This document shows, piece by piece, positions 55,202 to 63,085 of a DNA stretch of 64,000 bases (its first letter is position 1; every line of letters begins with the position of its first letter). The DNA is from Ciceribacter thiooxidans. Lineage in GTDB: Bacteria > Pseudomonadota > Alphaproteobacteria > Rhizobiales > Rhizobiaceae. The notes under the pieces were generated by a model. The model ran no database searches. It was not told where the DNA came from and saw only the letters and a list, made by a program, of their open reading frames with translations. The DNA is taken from contig NZ_CP059897.1 in assembly GCF_014126615.1 (NCBI RefSeq), positions 1,054,001 to 1,118,000 of the forward strand. Direction: 5' to 3'. The translations under genes were made by a program, and so were the position numbers.

Positions 55202-56337
55202 CTCATTCCCTCCGTTGGGGTCGTGCCGGCGGTGGCGGACAGGGCCGCCCGCTGCCGCCGGCTGTTGCGTTCGAGGCTCCGGAGAACCCCGGTGATTTGC
55301 CGTGCCCGCGCAGCGGCGGAATGGTCCCGCAGCACGATGTCATGGGCCCGTGCGCCGATCGCCCGCCGGGCCGCTTCGCCGGTTTCCGAGAGGAAGCACA
55401 CGACGTCGCGGCCGGATTGCGCAAGCAGGATCGCCTCGCCGTCGGGAAAGAGCTCCTCGATCCCTTGCCAGCGATCGCTGATGACGGGCGTCGCGCAGGC
55501 GCCCGCCTCGAACAGCCGGACGCTCGGCGACCAGCCGAGGGCCACCATGTCTGCGCGGGTGAGATTGAGCGTGAACCGCTGGCGACCATAAAACGTGGCG
55601 TGCTCGGCCGGTGGCAGATGTTCGATCCGCTCGACATTGGCCGGCCAGTCGATGTCGTCGGGATACTGCGCGCCGGCGACGACGAAGCGCATCTGCGGAA
55701 GCTCCCGGGCAGGGGAAAGGAGCAGCGCTTCGAGCGCCGGCTGCCGGTCCGCGCTGTAGGTTCCCATATAGCCGAGATCCCAGAGGGGAGCCTCCTCGGT
55801 CGGCCGGTACCGTGCAGGATCGGCCGAGCAGTAGAGCGCTTCGGCCCGCCGTGCGCCATACCGGTCCTCCAGTCGGTGGAGGACCTCGCCGCCCGAAAAG
55901 GAGAAATAGACGTCGAAGCGCGGGATCTGCCTGCGGGCCAGATAATCCTCGCTGCCCCGTTCGATGCCGGCGAGCGTCACCGGCGTATCGATGTCGTAGA
56001 AGCAGAGCGCCTGGAGCTGCATATCGAGAAGGGCGTCGATCACCTCCACCCCGTCCGGCAGATAGGAGCCGACGATGACCGCATCCGCCTGCCTCAGGCG
56101 TCCGGAATAGGTGGACAGCAGTTCATCGACATCGCGGTAGAAGCGCAGCGTGCAGAAATCCGGCTCGGCCAGATCGCGCCGGTTCGCATACCAGGGCACA
56201 TCGCATTCGAGGAACAGGACCTCGTGTCCCTCGCCGTGCAGGCCGCGCAGCAGCGAGCGATAGGTGGTCGCGTGGCCGTTGCCCCAGGAGGAGGAGAGCG
56301 TGAGGCCGATGAAGACGATGTTCAGCGGTCTGGTCAT
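55189..56337 (-). CDS. CgeB-like glycosyltransferase A
   Basis: 382 residues, GT-B type. N-terminal MTRPLNIVFIGLTLSSSWGN, GHATTYRSLLRGLHGEGHEV, LFLECDVPWYANRRDL; middle FDVYFSFSGGEVLHRLEDRY; C-terminal donor site SPSVRLFEAGACATPVISDR. The protein is of the spore-protein CgeB/GT1-like group. It resembles the two neighbouring glycosyltransferases (start pattern N-G-x-A-T-x-x-R-x-L-L-R and R-x-F-E-A-x-A-C), indicating a gene family made by duplication. The start overlaps the upstream gene stop (ATGA). Acceptor unknown. Confidence 0.83.
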   Translation of the reverse strand: MTRPLNIVFIGLTLSSSWGNGHATTYRSLLRGLHGEGHEVLFLECDVPWYANRRDLAEPDFCTLRFYRDVDELLSTYSGRLRQADAVIVGSYLPDGVEVIDALLDMQLQALCFYDIDTPVTLAGIERGSEDYLARRQIPRFDVYFSFSGGEVLHRLEDRYGARRAEALYCSADPARYRPTEEAPLWDLGYMGTYSADRQPALEALLLSPARELPQMRFVVAGAQYPDDIDWPANVERIEHLPPAEHATFYGRQRFTLNLTRADMVALGWSPSVRLFEAGACATPVISDRWQGIEELFPDGEAILLAQSGRDVVCFLSETGEAARRAIGARAHDIVLRDHSAAARARQITGVLRSLERNSRRQRAALSATAGTTPTEGMRCDV

Positions 56338-57440
56338 ACGGCACGCTCCCTCATGGTGGCGCGGCGGCGAAGGCTGTGCTGATCGTGGAAGAGATTGTCT
56401 GCGATCACCGCGCGCTGGGCGTAGGTATGTTCGGCGAGCACGCGGGCGAGGGCGGCCTTTCCGATCGCCTCGGCCCGCGCGGGCGTGAGGTCCTGCAGGA
56501 TCTCGGCGACATCCTGCCCGTCGCGGGCGACGAGAACCTCCTCGCCGGGCACGAGGAAGAGCTCGATCCCTTCCCACGCATCGGTGATGAGGCAGGCGCC
56601 GGCACCGGCTGCCTCGAAGACGCGCGTCGCGGGGGAAAAGCCGGTTCTCGCCATCGACTCGCGCGAGATGTTGAGAACGGCCTTCGGCGATGTATTGAAG
56701 GCGTTGTGGTCGGCAGTGCCGACATGCCCAACGTAGCGGACATTGTCGCTCATCGGCTTGCCGTCCCAGCCTGCACCGCCGAGCAGGAAACGCGCCCGGG
56801 GCACACTTGCGGCCGGTTCGAGGAAGAAACTTTCCACGCGCCTTTCCCGGTCCGGCAGGCGATTGCCGAGAAAGGCGATATCGGCCGCAAAGCGCGGGTC
56901 CGGCGGCACGGGGTGATGGGTCGCCGGGTCGAGTGCGTTGTAGATCGGCACGCAGTCGCGGGCGCCGGCGGCGCGATAGGCGTCGACCACCGGCGGTCCG
57001 CCGCCATAGGTGAGGACGAGATCGAAGCGGCCGATCATGCGGTTCAGCGGATGATCGGGCGCGGCGGCGAGCTCGGCGAGTGTGGCGGGCGCGTCGACGT
57101 CCCAGTAGACCGTCAGCGCATCCGGCGCGGCCTTTTCGAGAAGGAGGGCGGCGAGCGCGTCGTCCTCGTAGCCGACGCCGCTCGCCTTGACGACGATGTC
57201 GGCGTTCCGGGCTTCCGCGACCGCCCCGAGCAGGCCCTCGCGAGTCGCCGGATAGACGACGGAGGTGCACCAGTCGGGCGGGTCGATGTCGCGATGGTCC
57301 TGCCGCGAATAGGCGTCCGGTTCATAGAAGGTGATGTCGTAGCCGCGTTCACTGAGCGCCCGGAGGAGGCCGCGATAATAGGTCGCGGCGCCGTTCCAAT
57401 AGGCAGACAGCAGGCTCGATCCGTAGAATGCGATCTTCAT
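56334..57440 (-). CDS. CgeB-like glycosyltransferase B
   Basis: 368 residues, GT-B type. MKIAFYGSSLLSAYWNGAAT, YYRGLLRALSERGYDITFYE, PDAYSRQDHRDIDPPDWC opens the protein; the middle has FDLVLTYGGGPPVVDAYRAA; the donor region is FSPATRVFEAAGAGACLITD. Clearly related to the genes on both sides. The 14-base gap to the next upstream gene and the ATGA overlap downstream place it in the same operon. Substrate unknown. Confidence 0.85.
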   Translation of the reverse strand: MKIAFYGSSLLSAYWNGAATYYRGLLRALSERGYDITFYEPDAYSRQDHRDIDPPDWCTSVVYPATREGLLGAVAEARNADIVVKASGVGYEDDALAALLLEKAAPDALTVYWDVDAPATLAELAAAPDHPLNRMIGRFDLVLTYGGGPPVVDAYRAAGARDCVPIYNALDPATHHPVPPDPRFAADIAFLGNRLPDRERRVESFFLEPAASVPRARFLLGGAGWDGKPMSDNVRYVGHVGTADHNAFNTSPKAVLNISRESMARTGFSPATRVFEAAGAGACLITDAWEGIELFLVPGEEVLVARDGQDVAEILQDLTPARAEAIGKAALARVLAEHTYAQRAVIADNLFHDQHSLRRRATMRERAV

Positions 57441-57454
57441 TCGTCAGGCTCCCT

Positions 57455-58564
57455 TCAGGCGATGAGACGTCCGGCGGAGGAACGTCCGAACGCGGCGACG
57501 GTGGCAAGCAGTTCATCGACGCGATGGCGGCAGGTGTGGCGGGTGCGGATGGCTTCGAGCCCGTTCTCGACGAGTGAGGTCCGCAGATCCTCGTCGTTCA
57601 GGACGGCCCGCATCAGCCGGGTCATCTCGGTGCCGTTGCGCGCCACGAGGAAATCCTCTCCGGGACGGAAGAGATTTTCACTGTCCGGCCAGGGCGCGGA
57701 GATCAGCGGAATGCCGCAGGCGAGCGCCTCGAACACCCGGATCGTCGGGATGCCGGGGAGGCTCTCGACATAGGGCCGGCGCGGAATATGCACCGTCAGC
57801 CGGTGTCGGGCGAAGGCCGCCGGCACGTCGGCATTGGCGATCCAGCCGCCGAAGGCGATCCCGGTTTCCGAAAGGCGGCGCAGGGCATCCGGCGGGTAGC
57901 GCACGCCGTGGACGGTCGCGGCGACCCCTGTGCGCTGCACCGGCCGGACGAGGAACTCGCTGATTTCAGCGGAGCGTTCGTCGTCGCCCCAGTTGCCCAC
58001 CCAGACGAGGTCGCCCGCCTTTTCGACATCCGGCAAGGGCCTGAAGAGCGTGTCGTCGGCGGCCTCGTGCCAGGTGAAGACCCGGTCGCCCCAGCCGGCG
58101 CCGCGGTACTGCTCGGAGAGCGTTTCGCCGAAGGCGAGCACCCCGTCGTAATCATCGAGGCGAAGCGCTGCGATCTCCCTGCGGGCCGAGACGGCGCGAT
58201 GATGGGTGTCGTGGAAGAAGAGCAGGAAGTCATGATCGTGGCGAAGGCGGCCGATTTCCGAAACCAGCGCCGGATCGTTCCATTCATGGACGACGACCAC
58301 GTCGGCATCGGCGAGCACGGCGGCATGGTCGAAAGCGCTCCCGTAGATCACCACGCGCAGCTCGGGATAGGCGCGCCGGAAGCTCCGGGTGCCCGCTTCG
58401 CCCTGCTCGTCCATCAGGTTCTGCCGGCTCCAGGAATCGGCCGGTTCGAGCGCCAGCGCCTCATGCCCCCGCGAGACGAGGTTGCGCATGACGCCGCGCA
58501 GGAAATGTGCGTTGCCGTGGTTCCAGTCGGAGAGCAGAGAGTGGGTGTAGAAGACGAATTTCAC
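57455..58564 (-). CDS. CgeB-like glycosyltransferase C
   Basis: 369 residues, GT-B type. It opens MKFVFYTHSLLSDWNHGNAH, FLRGVMRNLVSRGHEALALE, PADSWSRQNLMDEQGEAG, parallel to glycosyltransferase B. The donor site is PTIRVFEALACGIPLISAPW. The middle part VVVHEWNDPALVSEIGRLR is different, so the acceptor or donor may differ. The start overlaps the upstream GT4 gene by four bases. Confidence 0.85.
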   Translation of the reverse strand: MKFVFYTHSLLSDWNHGNAHFLRGVMRNLVSRGHEALALEPADSWSRQNLMDEQGEAGTRSFRRAYPELRVVIYGSAFDHAAVLADADVVVVHEWNDPALVSEIGRLRHDHDFLLFFHDTHHRAVSARREIAALRLDDYDGVLAFGETLSEQYRGAGWGDRVFTWHEAADDTLFRPLPDVEKAGDLVWVGNWGDDERSAEISEFLVRPVQRTGVAATVHGVRYPPDALRRLSETGIAFGGWIANADVPAAFARHRLTVHIPRRPYVESLPGIPTIRVFEALACGIPLISAPWPDSENLFRPGEDFLVARNGTEMTRLMRAVLNDEDLRTSLVENGLEAIRTRHTCRHRVDELLATVAAFGRSSAGRLIA

Positions 58565-59691
58565 GCGGCACCTCCTGCCATTCTCACCGGCTCGCTGACC
58601 GAGGGTGCGAGCCGCCGATAGAGCTCGACCGTTCGTGCGGCCTGCCGCTCGAGAGTCAACGCGCCGGCGCGGCGTCCCGCTTCGTCCGCGAGGGTCCGAC
58701 GCAGGTCACCGTCCCGCACGAGCCGCTCCATCGCGTCGGCGAAGCTTCCGGCGTCGGCCGGGTCTGCAAAGAGCGCGGCCCCGTCCCAGAGTTCGCGAAA
58801 GGTCGGGATATCGGAAAGAACGAGCGCGGCGCCGCGCGCTGCGGCCTCGAGGACGGCGAGCCCGAAGGGTTCATACAGCGACGGCGAGACGAAGACCGCC
58901 GCCCGGTCGGCGAGCGCCAGCGTTTCGCCGGGAGAAAGCCGTCCGAGATGACGGGTGTTTTCGAACACCATGCCGTCACCGGACGGTCCGATGTTCGCAC
59001 CGGCGGTAATGACGGGCCAGCTCACCGCGGCCGCGGCGCGATCGAGGACCCCGCCGTTCTTTCCCTCGTCCCACCAGCGCCCGGCGCTGAAGACATAGGC
59101 CTCCCTGGCGGCGCCAGCGACGACGGGGTCGTCGCCGTTGTGGATCGTGACGAGGCCCGGAAGGCGACCGTAGCAGGCGGTGAGGAGGTCGCCGTGCGCG
59201 GCGCTCGGGACGACAACCGCATCGGCGCGATCGAAGCCTGAACGGTTCAGTCTTTCGAGCCAGTCCCAGTCGGCCGGAAGGGGAGAGTTGCGGACGGTGG
59301 CGAACCAGCTGACGACGCAGGAGTGGGAAACGACGAGAACCGGCCGCTCGGTCTCGATCCCCGCCGCCTGGGTCGGCAGATTCAGATGCAGAAGGTCGAC
59401 GTCATATTCGTCTCCGAGCCCGGCAAGCAGGGCAGTGAGGCCGGCGAGTTCCTCGGGCCGGTCGGCCATCCAGTCCAGGGGCTGGTCGAGCCAGACGAGT
59501 GCATGCGCGTCGTGCGCCTCGGCGACCTGCCGTTCGTCGGGCTGGGGCCCGCAGCCGACGAGGACGACGTCGACGCCGTGACGTCGCAGTCCGCGGACGA
59601 GATTGAGCGCATAGCGCCACACGCCGCCGACCGCGTCCACGGTCATCAGAATGCGCCGTGGCGGCGGGGTTCCGAAATTCCGAAACGTCAT
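58561..59691 (-). CDS. Glycosyltransferase family 4-like protein
   Basis: 376 residues. N-terminal RILMTVDAVGGVWRYALNLV and RGLRRHGVDVVLVGCGPQ; C-terminal GT4 signature YEPFGLAVLEAAARGAALVL with the E-x7-E pair, and SPSLYEPFG. Retaining enzyme using a nucleotide sugar donor. The ATG at 59691 overlaps the upstream stop (ATGA); upstream in-frame codons are antisense-like. It differs from the three CgeB-like neighbours and probably adds a different residue. Confidence 0.87.
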   Translation of the reverse strand: MTFRNFGTPPPRRILMTVDAVGGVWRYALNLVRGLRRHGVDVVLVGCGPQPDERQVAEAHDAHALVWLDQPLDWMADRPEELAGLTALLAGLGDEYDVDLLHLNLPTQAAGIETERPVLVVSHSCVVSWFATVRNSPLPADWDWLERLNRSGFDRADAVVVPSAAHGDLLTACYGRLPGLVTIHNGDDPVVAGAAREAYVFSAGRWWDEGKNGGVLDRAAAAVSWPVITAGANIGPSGDGMVFENTRHLGRLSPGETLALADRAAVFVSPSLYEPFGLAVLEAAARGAALVLSDIPTFRELWDGAALFADPADAGSFADAMERLVRDGDLRRTLADEAGRRAGALTLERQAARTVELYRRLAPSVSEPVRMAGGAA

Positions 59692-60821
59692 GCGGTCCTC
59701 CGCTTGGCGGCCTGGGGTCGTTCGACCGGAGGATGGGCGAGGAACCATTCCGCGAGCCGGTGAAGCCCCGCGCGCCAGGTGACGCGGGCCTGCCAGCCGA
59801 GCTCCCGGGCGAGGGCGCCGGTGTCGGCGACGAAGTAGAGCTGGTCGCCGGGTCTCCAGTCGTGGAACTCGGTTTCGACCGGTTGCCCGGTCACCGCCTC
59901 GACCTCGCGCAGCAGTTCCAGGATGCTGACCGCGTTGCGGGGGCCGCCACCGAGATTGAACGCGCGGCCGTGGACGTCATCGATGCGGGCATGGACCATA
60001 CGGTAGGCGGCCACCGCATCGTCGACATAGAGCACGTCGCGAACCTGGCGCCCGTCGCCGTAGATGGTGACCGGTCGGCCGGAGAGGGCGCAGAGCAGGA
60101 AATGCGCGACCCAGCCCTGGTCTTCGGTGCCGAGCTGCCGCGGGCCGTAGATGCAGCTCATCCGCAGCACGGCCGCCGGGATGGCGAAGGATCGCGCGTA
60201 GTCGAGTACGTACTGGTCCGCCACACCTTTCGAGCAGCCGTAGGGGGTGCAGAAGTCGAGCGGCCGGTCCTCGCCGATCCCGCGCTCCCGCACGGACGGA
60301 TTGTCCGGCAGATGGCGGCCCTGGATCGGAACGGTCGCGAGATCCGAGAGCGAGCCGTAAACCTTGTTCGTGCTCGCGAAGACGACCGGCGCCTTCCGTC
60401 CGGCTCTGCGCACGGCCTCGAGCACGTTGATCGTACCGCGGCCGTTCACCTCGAAATCTTCGAGCGGATCGGCGAGGCTCGTCGTCACGGCGGTCTGCGC
60501 GGCGAAATGAAAGACGGCGCCCGCCTCGGCGATCACCGGCATCAGCGCGTCGAGGTCGCGGACGTCGCAAAGCGCGGTGTGCACGCGCCGGCCGTAGCGG
60601 TCGCTCAGATCCTCGAGATTGCGGTCGACGCCCGGCCGGCTCAGATTGTCGACAATGACGACGTCACGGCCCTCGTCGAGGAAGCTTGCGGCGAGATTCG
60701 AGCCGATGAAGCCGCTGCCGCCGGTGATTACCACAGGCCGGATGCGGCCGCCGAGAGACGGTGCCGCGCGACCGTGGACGTCGGCCTGTCTTGTCGTCGC
60801 GTTCGGGTTTTCGCCCGTCAT
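59688..60821 (-). CDS. SDR sugar-nucleotide epimerase, CDP-paratose/tyvelose 2-epimerase-like
   Basis: 377 residues. NAD motif VVITGGSGFIGSNLAASFLD, then VIVDNLSRPGVDRNLEDLSD, FHFAAQTAVTTSLADPLEDF, FASTNKVYGSLSDLATVPIQ and catalytic TPYGCSKGVADQYVLDYARS (Tyr-x-x-x-Lys). The 'SRPGVDRNLEDL' and 'TNKVYG' segments are those of CDP-paratose 2-epimerase-type enzymes. The N-terminal 25 residues before the Rossmann fold are unusual. Start overlaps the next epimerase stop (ATGA). Probable product is an epimerised deoxy sugar nucleotide. Confidence 0.83.
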   Translation of the reverse strand: MTGENPNATTRQADVHGRAAPSLGGRIRPVVITGGSGFIGSNLAASFLDEGRDVVIVDNLSRPGVDRNLEDLSDRYGRRVHTALCDVRDLDALMPVIAEAGAVFHFAAQTAVTTSLADPLEDFEVNGRGTINVLEAVRRAGRKAPVVFASTNKVYGSLSDLATVPIQGRHLPDNPSVRERGIGEDRPLDFCTPYGCSKGVADQYVLDYARSFAIPAAVLRMSCIYGPRQLGTEDQGWVAHFLLCALSGRPVTIYGDGRQVRDVLYVDDAVAAYRMVHARIDDVHGRAFNLGGGPRNAVSILELLREVEAVTGQPVETEFHDWRPGDQLYFVADTGALARELGWQARVTWRAGLHRLAEWFLAHPPVERPQAAKRRTA

Positions 60822-61924
60822 GATACCAGCCCCTTCTCCTGCAACTGGCGCTGCATCTCCTGGCTGCGATCGACGGCACTGCTGCCGCGAACCCATTCGA
60901 CGAACGGTTCGAGGGCATTCTCCAACTTGAGCCGTGGCTCGAAACCGAGGAGTTCCTGCGCCTTGGAAATGTCGGCGAAGCAATGACGGATATCGCCGGC
61001 CCGAGCCCGTCCCAGGATCTCTGGCGTGGTTTCGGGGACCCCCATCGCGGATGCGAGCATGGCGGCGACGTCGGCGATGGCATAGGCATTGCCGCTGCCG
61101 ATGTTGAAGACGTGTCCCGCGGCTGCGGGCTTTTCGAGAGCAAGGCGGAAGGCGCGGGCGACATCCTTCACATGCACGAAATCGCGGCGCTGCAGACCGT
61201 CCTCGAAAATCACCGGCGGTTGACCGTTGGCGAGCCGTGCGGCGAAGTTGACGAGGACGCCGGTATAGGGATTGGAGAGTGCCTGGCCGGCGCCGAAGAC
61301 GTTGAACAGGCGCAGCGCCGTGGCGTCGATCCCGTAGGCACGGCCGAAGATCAGTACCGCCTGCTCCTGGAAATACTTGGTGAGCGCGTAGATCGAGGCG
61401 AGGCTTGCGGACTTCTCTTCGTCCGTCGGCACCGGCGTGAGCGGTTGCCCGTCGGGACCCGTCGGTTCCCAGTGCCCGAGGCGCATCGCTTCGGCGGAGC
61501 GCTGGATACGGTCGTGCCGGCGCCCTTGCTCGTCGACATAGAGACCCTCGCCGTAAATGCTCATCGACGAGGCGACGACGATCTTGCTGACGGGAGTGTC
61601 GATCAGTTCTTCCAGGAGGACGGCGGTTGCGAGATCGTTTCCACCGACATACCGGACGATCTCGTACATCGACTGCCCGACGCCGACTTCCGCGGCGAGG
61701 TGAACCACCGCCTCGATACCGACGAGGGCGTTTCTGACCGCGTCACGGTTCCGGATGTCGGCATATATAACCTCAACCTCCGCGGGAAGATCGATCGCCT
61801 CGTCGGTGTGGACCTGCTCGACGAGAGAATCGAGGACGCGCACGTCGTGCCCTTTTGCAAGGAGTTCCGCGACAACGTGGCGCCCGATGAAACCACAACC
61901 ACCAGTAACAAGAATTTTCGACAT
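60818..61924 (-). CDS. SDR sugar-nucleotide epimerase, dTDP-L-rhamnose 4-epimerase-like
   Basis: 368 residues. NAD motif ILVTGGCGFIGRHVVAELLA; VVHLAAEVGVGQSMYEIVRY; SSMSIYGEGLYVDEQGRRHD; catalytic SIYALTKYFQEQAVLIFGRA. The 'SSMSIYGEG' segment and length match dTDP-L-rhamnose 4-epimerase-type enzymes (which make 6-deoxy-L-talose). The ATG at 61924 starts directly at the Rossmann strand; the frame is open far upstream but that is antisense to the divergent dehydrogenase. First gene of the eight-gene operon. Confidence 0.83.
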   Translation of the reverse strand: MSKILVTGGCGFIGRHVVAELLAKGHDVRVLDSLVEQVHTDEAIDLPAEVEVIYADIRNRDAVRNALVGIEAVVHLAAEVGVGQSMYEIVRYVGGNDLATAVLLEELIDTPVSKIVVASSMSIYGEGLYVDEQGRRHDRIQRSAEAMRLGHWEPTGPDGQPLTPVPTDEEKSASLASIYALTKYFQEQAVLIFGRAYGIDATALRLFNVFGAGQALSNPYTGVLVNFAARLANGQPPVIFEDGLQRRDFVHVKDVARAFRLALEKPAAAGHVFNIGSGNAYAIADVAAMLASAMGVPETTPEILGRARAGDIRHCFADISKAQELLGFEPRLKLENALEPFVEWVRGSSAVDRSQEMQRQLQEKGLVS

Positions 61925-61957
61925 GGCCACCGCCTGACTGTTTAAGACACCCGGCCC

Positions 61958-61980
61958 AACAATGCGGGCAAAGCATTGTT
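61958..61980. promoter_or_regulatory. Inverted repeat in the divergent glyco-operon promoter
   Basis: AACAATGC (61958-61965) and GCATTGTT (61973-61980) are perfect 8-bp arms with a 7-base spacer, 34-56 bases upstream of the first epimerase gene in a 177-bp divergent gap. It may be an operator or a leader hairpin of the minus-strand operon. Confidence 0.5.
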
Positions 61981-62101
61981 CCCCCCTCGGTTCATCATCA
62001 ATGTCATTTTCTTTGCTGCTCTCGCGCGGCCCCTTGCGACCGGAACAAAAGGGTCCTCGCGCCTGTTGTTGAGGGCCGGAGTCTGCGAAGGAGACGAGAA
62101 G

Positions 62102-63085
62102 ATGGAGGCAATGTTGCCGACCGAAGCGATGATGCGTGCAGCGGTGATCACCGGGGCGGGACGGATGGAGGTGCGGCAGGCGCCGCTGCCCGAACCGAAG
62201 GCCGGGGAGGTTCGTATCCGTCTCGAGGGTTGCGGTGTCTGCGCCTCCAACCTCGGGCCGTGGTCGGGGCCGGACTGGATGACGTTTCCGACCGAGAACG
62301 GCGGGCTCGGACACGAGGGCTGGGGCTGGATCGATGCCGTCGGTCCGGGCGTCGACGACCTGCAGCCCGGCGACCGTGTTGCCGCGCTCTCCTATCACGC
62401 CTATGCCGAATACGACGTGGCGGCGGCAGATGCCGTCGTGAAGCTTCCGGATTCGCTTGCGGGCCAGCCGTTTCCGGGGGAGCCCCTCGGATGTGCGATG
62501 AATATCTTCGAGCGCAGCGGCGTCGAGGAAGGCCAGACCGTCGCGATCGTGGGCCTCGGCTTTCTGGGTGCGCTTCTGACCCAGCTCTGCGTCGATGCGG
62601 GCGCGACCGTGATCGGCATCTCCCGGCGACCGTTCGCGCTGGAGGTCGGTCGCCGTGCGGGCGCTCAAACGACGCTGGCCTGGAACGACAGCGGCGCGGT
62701 TCTCGACGAGGTCAGGTCCTTGACCGACCGGGCGCTCTGCGACGTCGTGATTGAGGCCGTCGGCAAACAGTCTTCGCTCGATCTTGCCTCGGAACTCACC
62801 GGTGAGCGCGGCCGGCTGGTGATCGCCGGCTACCACCAGGACGGACCGCGACAGGTCAACATGCAGATGTGGAACTGGCGCGGCCTGGACGTGATCAACG
62901 CACATGAGCGGGACCCGGCCGTCTATGTGAGCGGTATCCGCAAGGCCGTCTATGCGGTGGCGAGCGGCAGGATCGACCCGGGGAGGCTGTTGACGCATCG
63001 CTTCGATCTCTCCGAACTCGGAGAGGCGCTGAACGCGACGCGCGATCGTCCCGACGGTTTTCTCAAAGCGGTGGTGGTGCTGTGA
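62102..63085 (+). CDS. Zinc-type alcohol dehydrogenase-like oxidoreductase (MDR)
   Basis: 327 residues from the ATG at 62102 (AAGGAG upstream). Catalytic-zinc segment RLEGCGVCASNLGPWSG and GLGHEGWGWIDAVGPG; the four-Cys structural zinc lobe of classical enzymes is absent. NAD-binding VAIVGLGFLGALLTQLCVDA. Late segment VNMQMWNWRGLDVINAHERD is typical of MDR proteins linked with sugar or cyclitol metabolism. Divergent from the glycosyltransferase operon and overlapping the next gene by GTGA, so the two act together, perhaps oxidising or reducing a sugar intermediate. Confidence 0.85.
   Translation: MEAMLPTEAMMRAAVITGAGRMEVRQAPLPEPKAGEVRIRLEGCGVCASNLGPWSGPDWMTFPTENGGLGHEGWGWIDAVGPGVDDLQPGDRVAALSYHAYAEYDVAAADAVVKLPDSLAGQPFPGEPLGCAMNIFERSGVEEGQTVAIVGLGFLGALLTQLCVDAGATVIGISRRPFALEVGRRAGAQTTLAWNDSGAVLDEVRSLTDRALCDVVIEAVGKQSSLDLASELTGERGRLVIAGYHQDGPRQVNMQMWNWRGLDVINAHERDPAVYVSGIRKAVYAVASGRIDPGRLLTHRFDLSELGEALNATRDRPDGFLKAVVVL

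Noticed and set aside
61976..62101. An earlier ATG for the dehydrogenase at 61976
   Set aside because: The extra 42 residues are not family sequence, whereas the ATG at 62102 has AAGGAG at good spacing.
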